This document shows positions 61,765 to 64,000 of a DNA stretch of 64,000 nucleotides, piece after piece; the first letter of the stretch is position 1, and every line of letters starts with the position of its first letter. Origin of the DNA: VXNE01 sp963668365 (GTDB lineage Bacteria > Pseudomonadota > Gammaproteobacteria > Pseudomonadales > Azotimanducaceae); assembly GCA_963668365.1 (NCBI GenBank), contig OY764266.1, positions 2,294,001 to 2,358,000 of the forward strand, read 5' to 3'. The position numbers and the translations under genes were made by a program. Under the pieces are notes generated by a model. It did not search any database. It was not told the DNA's origin and saw only the letters and a program-made list of their open reading frames with translations.

Positions 61765-62514
61765 TCAGAAGTAGCCTTGCCGGGCGTACCGCGTCCACGG
61801 TTCCCGCTCGCCGATGCCGTAACCCCGGAGCAAGCGCTGCTTCAGTTGCTCGCGAAAGTCCGGATAGGCGTCAAGGGTGGTGATCCGGTCCATGGCCTCG
61901 AGCCATGGTCCTGGATCGAATTCGACCTGGCGGTGGTGGAATACGCCATCTTCGAAGACGCCGTAGCAAGCCAACAGATTGCCGCAGCGATTCTGGCCCA
62001 CGCTTCCGGGGTTGATGAACTCCTGTCCCCCGACGGTGCGCCTGAACTGGATGTGGGAATGGCCGAAGAGCACGTACGGGCAATCGCTGCCGCGCGATAG
62101 TCGAACCAGGTCTTCGTCGGGCGTGTCGGGCAGGACATGGCGCACGTTCCCGGAGAGCGTGCCGTGTTGCAGGCACATCCCGGCCCCGTCCACCTCGTAC
62201 TCTCCGCCCGGCTTCATGTCGCGCAGGTACGCGTAGCCGGCGGGCTCGAGGACATCGAAGATCCAGTCGTACATGGCCAGCCACGGCGCCGGCCAGTTGG
62301 CGAGGCTTTCGCGCTTGAGCATTTCCACATCGTGATTGCCCGCGATGGAAATGCCGGACAGTCCCCGCAGCAGCGCCAGGGTCTCGTTCGGTTGCGGACC
62401 CGGTGAAACCGAGTCCCCCAGGAAAACCGTCGAGTCGGCGTCGCGCTCTTGCTCGAGGACCGCCGACAGCGCTTCGGCGTTGCCGTGCACGTCGGATATG
62501 ATGAGTGTCTTCAC
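61765..62514 (-). CDS. Calcineurin-like metallophosphoesterase
   Basis: The 249-aa protein has the two-metal phosphoesterase motifs in order: IISDVHGNAEAL, VFLGDSVSPG, ISIAGNHDVEM and VLFGHSHIQF, then FINPGSVGQNR, as in the YfcE/MJ0936-like group. It would hydrolyse phosphodiesters or nucleotides; substrate unknown. It is divergent from the TonB-dependent receptor across a 125-bp gap and lies next to the ISKra4-type element. Confidence 0.88.
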   Translation of the reverse strand: MKTLIISDVHGNAEALSAVLEQERDADSTVFLGDSVSPGPQPNETLALLRGLSGISIAGNHDVEMLKRESLANWPAPWLAMYDWIFDVLEPAGYAYLRDMKPGGEYEVDGAGMCLQHGTLSGNVRHVLPDTPDEDLVRLSRGSDCPYVLFGHSHIQFRRTVGGQEFINPGSVGQNRCGNLLACYGVFEDGVFHHRQVEFDPGPWLEAMDRITTLDAYPDFREQLKQRLLRGYGIGEREPWTRYARQGYF

Positions 62515-62639
62515 TATTCGTGTCGCTTAACGACGCATACAAAGCGTGTTGGACTCACTACACCTGCCCATTGTACGAGATTCGGACTGCACATGACTCG
62601 CCGTGCGATCATGGCTTCGTGTCGCGTCCGTTGGGGGAT

Positions 62640-64000
62640 ATGAGTCTTTTGAACTTGACGAACAGGGAAATCGCGATGGCGCCGAGGTGCCTGCGCATCC
62701 CGGGATGCCTGCTCATGGCATTGAGCCTATCGTTGCCCGGGCCGCAATCGGCGTTCGCGCAGGAGGGCGATCCCGCGATCGAGGAGATCGTCGTGACGGG
62801 TTCGAGGATACCGCGCGCGGACCTGGACGGAGTGGCGCCGGTGGCGACGTATTCCTCGGAAGACATCGACCGTTCCGGCGCGACTTCCATCGGTCAATTA
62901 TTGCGGGAGATACCGTCTGTCGCGGGAGGCGCGCAAACGACACAGGTCAACAACGGCGGCGGCGGGGTCATGCAGATTTCGCTGCGCGGCATGGGCGCGG
63001 TGCGAACCCTTGTCCTCATCAACGGCCGGCGGGCCGTGGCCAGCGTGGATGAGGGCGCGAACGGTCTGGCGGTCGACCTCAACACGATACCCACATCGGC
63101 AATCGAGAGGGTCGAGGTCCTGAAGGACGGCGCGTCGGCGGTCTATGGCTCGGATGCCGTGGCGGGCGTGGTCAACGTCATCACGAAGAAGCAATTCGAA
63201 GGCTTCGAGTTGAGCGCATACGCGGGAGATTCGACGCGAGGCGGCGGAGCCCGGCAGCAGGTGGACCTGACTGTCGGAGGTCCCGGGAATTCGATCTTCA
63301 TAGCGTCCTTTACCGACGAAGAGGAAATCGAGGTCACCGGTCGCGAGTGGGCCCAGACGCCTCTCTTCTATGCCGCGGGAGAGATCATTTTTCTCGGCAG
63401 TTCGGCCCCGCCCTGGGGTCGCTACCGGAGTTTCGCAGAAGAAGCGGCGGGTCGCGACTGCAACGGAGACGGCGTGCTCGACGGGAACTGCGACCTGACG
63501 CTCGGACCGGAGTACGGAGACTTCCGCGGGTTCGATTACTTTGGCGGCGACTCCTACAACTACGCGCCGTCCAATTACCAGCGGCAACCGAATACGCGGG
63601 CGTCATTGTCTTTCCTTGGCGAGAGCGAACTCGACGATTTGCCCGCGGGTGCTCCGGGAGACCTCTCCGGATACCTCGAAGCGACGTACGTGGCGCGCTC
63701 GTCCGAGCAGAAACTGGCGGAAGTGCCGCTTGCGCCGCTTGCGTTCTTCGGCCATCCCGCGCCCTATTCGAAAGACAACTTCTACAACCCGCTGGGCGCG
63801 GATATTCCCGACTGGCGGCGGCGCATGGTCGAGGGCGGGTCGCGCTTTTCACCGAACGACGAGGACACCGCGAGGCTCCTGGTGGGTCTGCGCGGAGACT
63901 GGTTCGAGGGTCCGCTCGTCGGCTGGTCGTGGGAAGCCCACGCGTCCTATGGCGAGTCGAAACGCACGTCCCGTTTCGGGCATATCTATGATCTTGAACG
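62640..64000 (+). CDS. TonB-dependent outer-membrane receptor (partial, runs off window)
   Basis: At least 453 codons are present. A signal peptide (CLLMALSLSLPGPQSAFA) is followed by EEIVVTGSRIPRADLDGVAP (TonB-box/plug start), the plug motifs SIGQLLREIPSVAGG and SLRGMGAVRTLVLINGRRA, and AIERVEVLKDGASAVYGSDA. The beta-barrel begins after ~200 residues. It carries the Oar/CirA-like layout used to import siderophores, cobalamin or oligosaccharides. ATG 62640 is taken as start; ATG 62676 with AGGGA upstream is an alternative that trims 12 residues. Confidence 0.9.
   Translation, partial: MSLLNLTNREIAMAPRCLRIPGCLLMALSLSLPGPQSAFAQEGDPAIEEIVVTGSRIPRADLDGVAPVATYSSEDIDRSGATSIGQLLREIPSVAGGAQTTQVNNGGGGVMQISLRGMGAVRTLVLINGRRAVASVDEGANGLAVDLNTIPTSAIERVEVLKDGASAVYGSDAVAGVVNVITKKQFEGFELSAYAGDSTRGGGARQQVDLTVGGPGNSIFIASFTDEEEIEVTGREWAQTPLFYAAGEIIFLGSSAPPWGRYRSFAEEAAGRDCNGDGVLDGNCDLTLGPEYGDFRGFDYFGGDSYNYAPSNYQRQPNTRASLSFLGESELDDLPAGAPGDLSGYLEATYVARSSEQKLAEVPLAPLAFFGHPAPYSKDNFYNPLGADIPDWRRRMVEGGSRFSPNDEDTARLLVGLRGDWFEGPLVGWSWEAHASYGESKRTSRFGHIYDLE

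Overview
The window is about 64 kb of GC-rich bacterial chromosome. Gene content suggests a Gram-negative, aerobic, heterotrophic proteobacterium, probably an uncultured or environmental gammaproteobacterium. This is inference from a TonB-dependent receptor, SoxC-type sulfite dehydrogenase with a small cytochrome c, DsbD/TlpA thiol chemistry, HspQ, MtfA and many catabolic oxidoreductases. There is no rRNA or taxonomic marker to settle it, and I saw no tRNA, rRNA or CRISPR array.

Layout. 0-9.7 kb: the end of mtfA, a PiT-like permease, an Fe-S aldo/keto reductase, a DUF2085 cluster, an SMP-30 lactonase diverging from hspQ, an amidohydrolase, and an rtcB / ADP-ribosylglycohydrolase pair. 9.7-15.4 kb: a scarred accessory stretch with an FG-GAP remnant, a DUF3089 hydrolase, a phytanoyl-CoA dioxygenase-like protein, a serine hydrolase, a remnant of a second rtcB/ADP-ribosylglycohydrolase junction, a secreted HNH nuclease and an unusual fused two-module protein. 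15.5-27.05 kb: four paralogous family-5 ABC substrate-binding proteins followed by one pair of Opp/Dpp-type permeases, with no ATPase genes in the window. A coiled-coil gene lies inverted between the first and second binding protein. 27.1-28.0 kb: a DUF3800 remnant next to an AT-rich foreign gene.

28.1-36 kb: SoxC plus cytochrome c, an LLM oxidoreductase, a truncated carboxyltransferase, a small protein with two SDRs, a YefM/YoeB toxin-antitoxin pair with a clear operator, and a hydratase-like protein with a D-2-hydroxyacid dehydrogenase. 36.1-41 kb: a TlpA-like protein and a giant DsbD fused to a second thioredoxin. 41-48.6 kb: a MerR/helical-repeat regulator, a two-component system, a CDF metal exporter with a GNAT, and a double-length class III CoA-transferase. 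48.7-54.9 kb: two nearly identical 1642-bp insertion sequences in direct orientation, each with its own 5-bp target duplication, bracketing a serine hydrolase and an M32 carboxypeptidase. 55-62.5 kb: tandem secreted DUF6491-like proteins, an aspartic-protease remnant, an aldo/keto reductase, two VapBC-type modules, a MerR-TPR regulator, an ISKra4-type element and a metallophosphoesterase. The window ends inside a TonB-dependent receptor.

The strongest non-gene signals are repeats. They include an in-frame tandem array of a palindrome-containing 45-bp unit in the fourth binding protein, with a relative in an upstream intergenic gap. A dispersed ~100-bp repeat forms the C-terminal tail of the histidine kinase gene and recurs near 59.1 kb. 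A foldable 136-nt element abuts the transposase stop codon in both twin IS copies. Short duplicated leaders precede several exported-protein genes. All functional statements rest on sequence recognition by eye; no searches were run.
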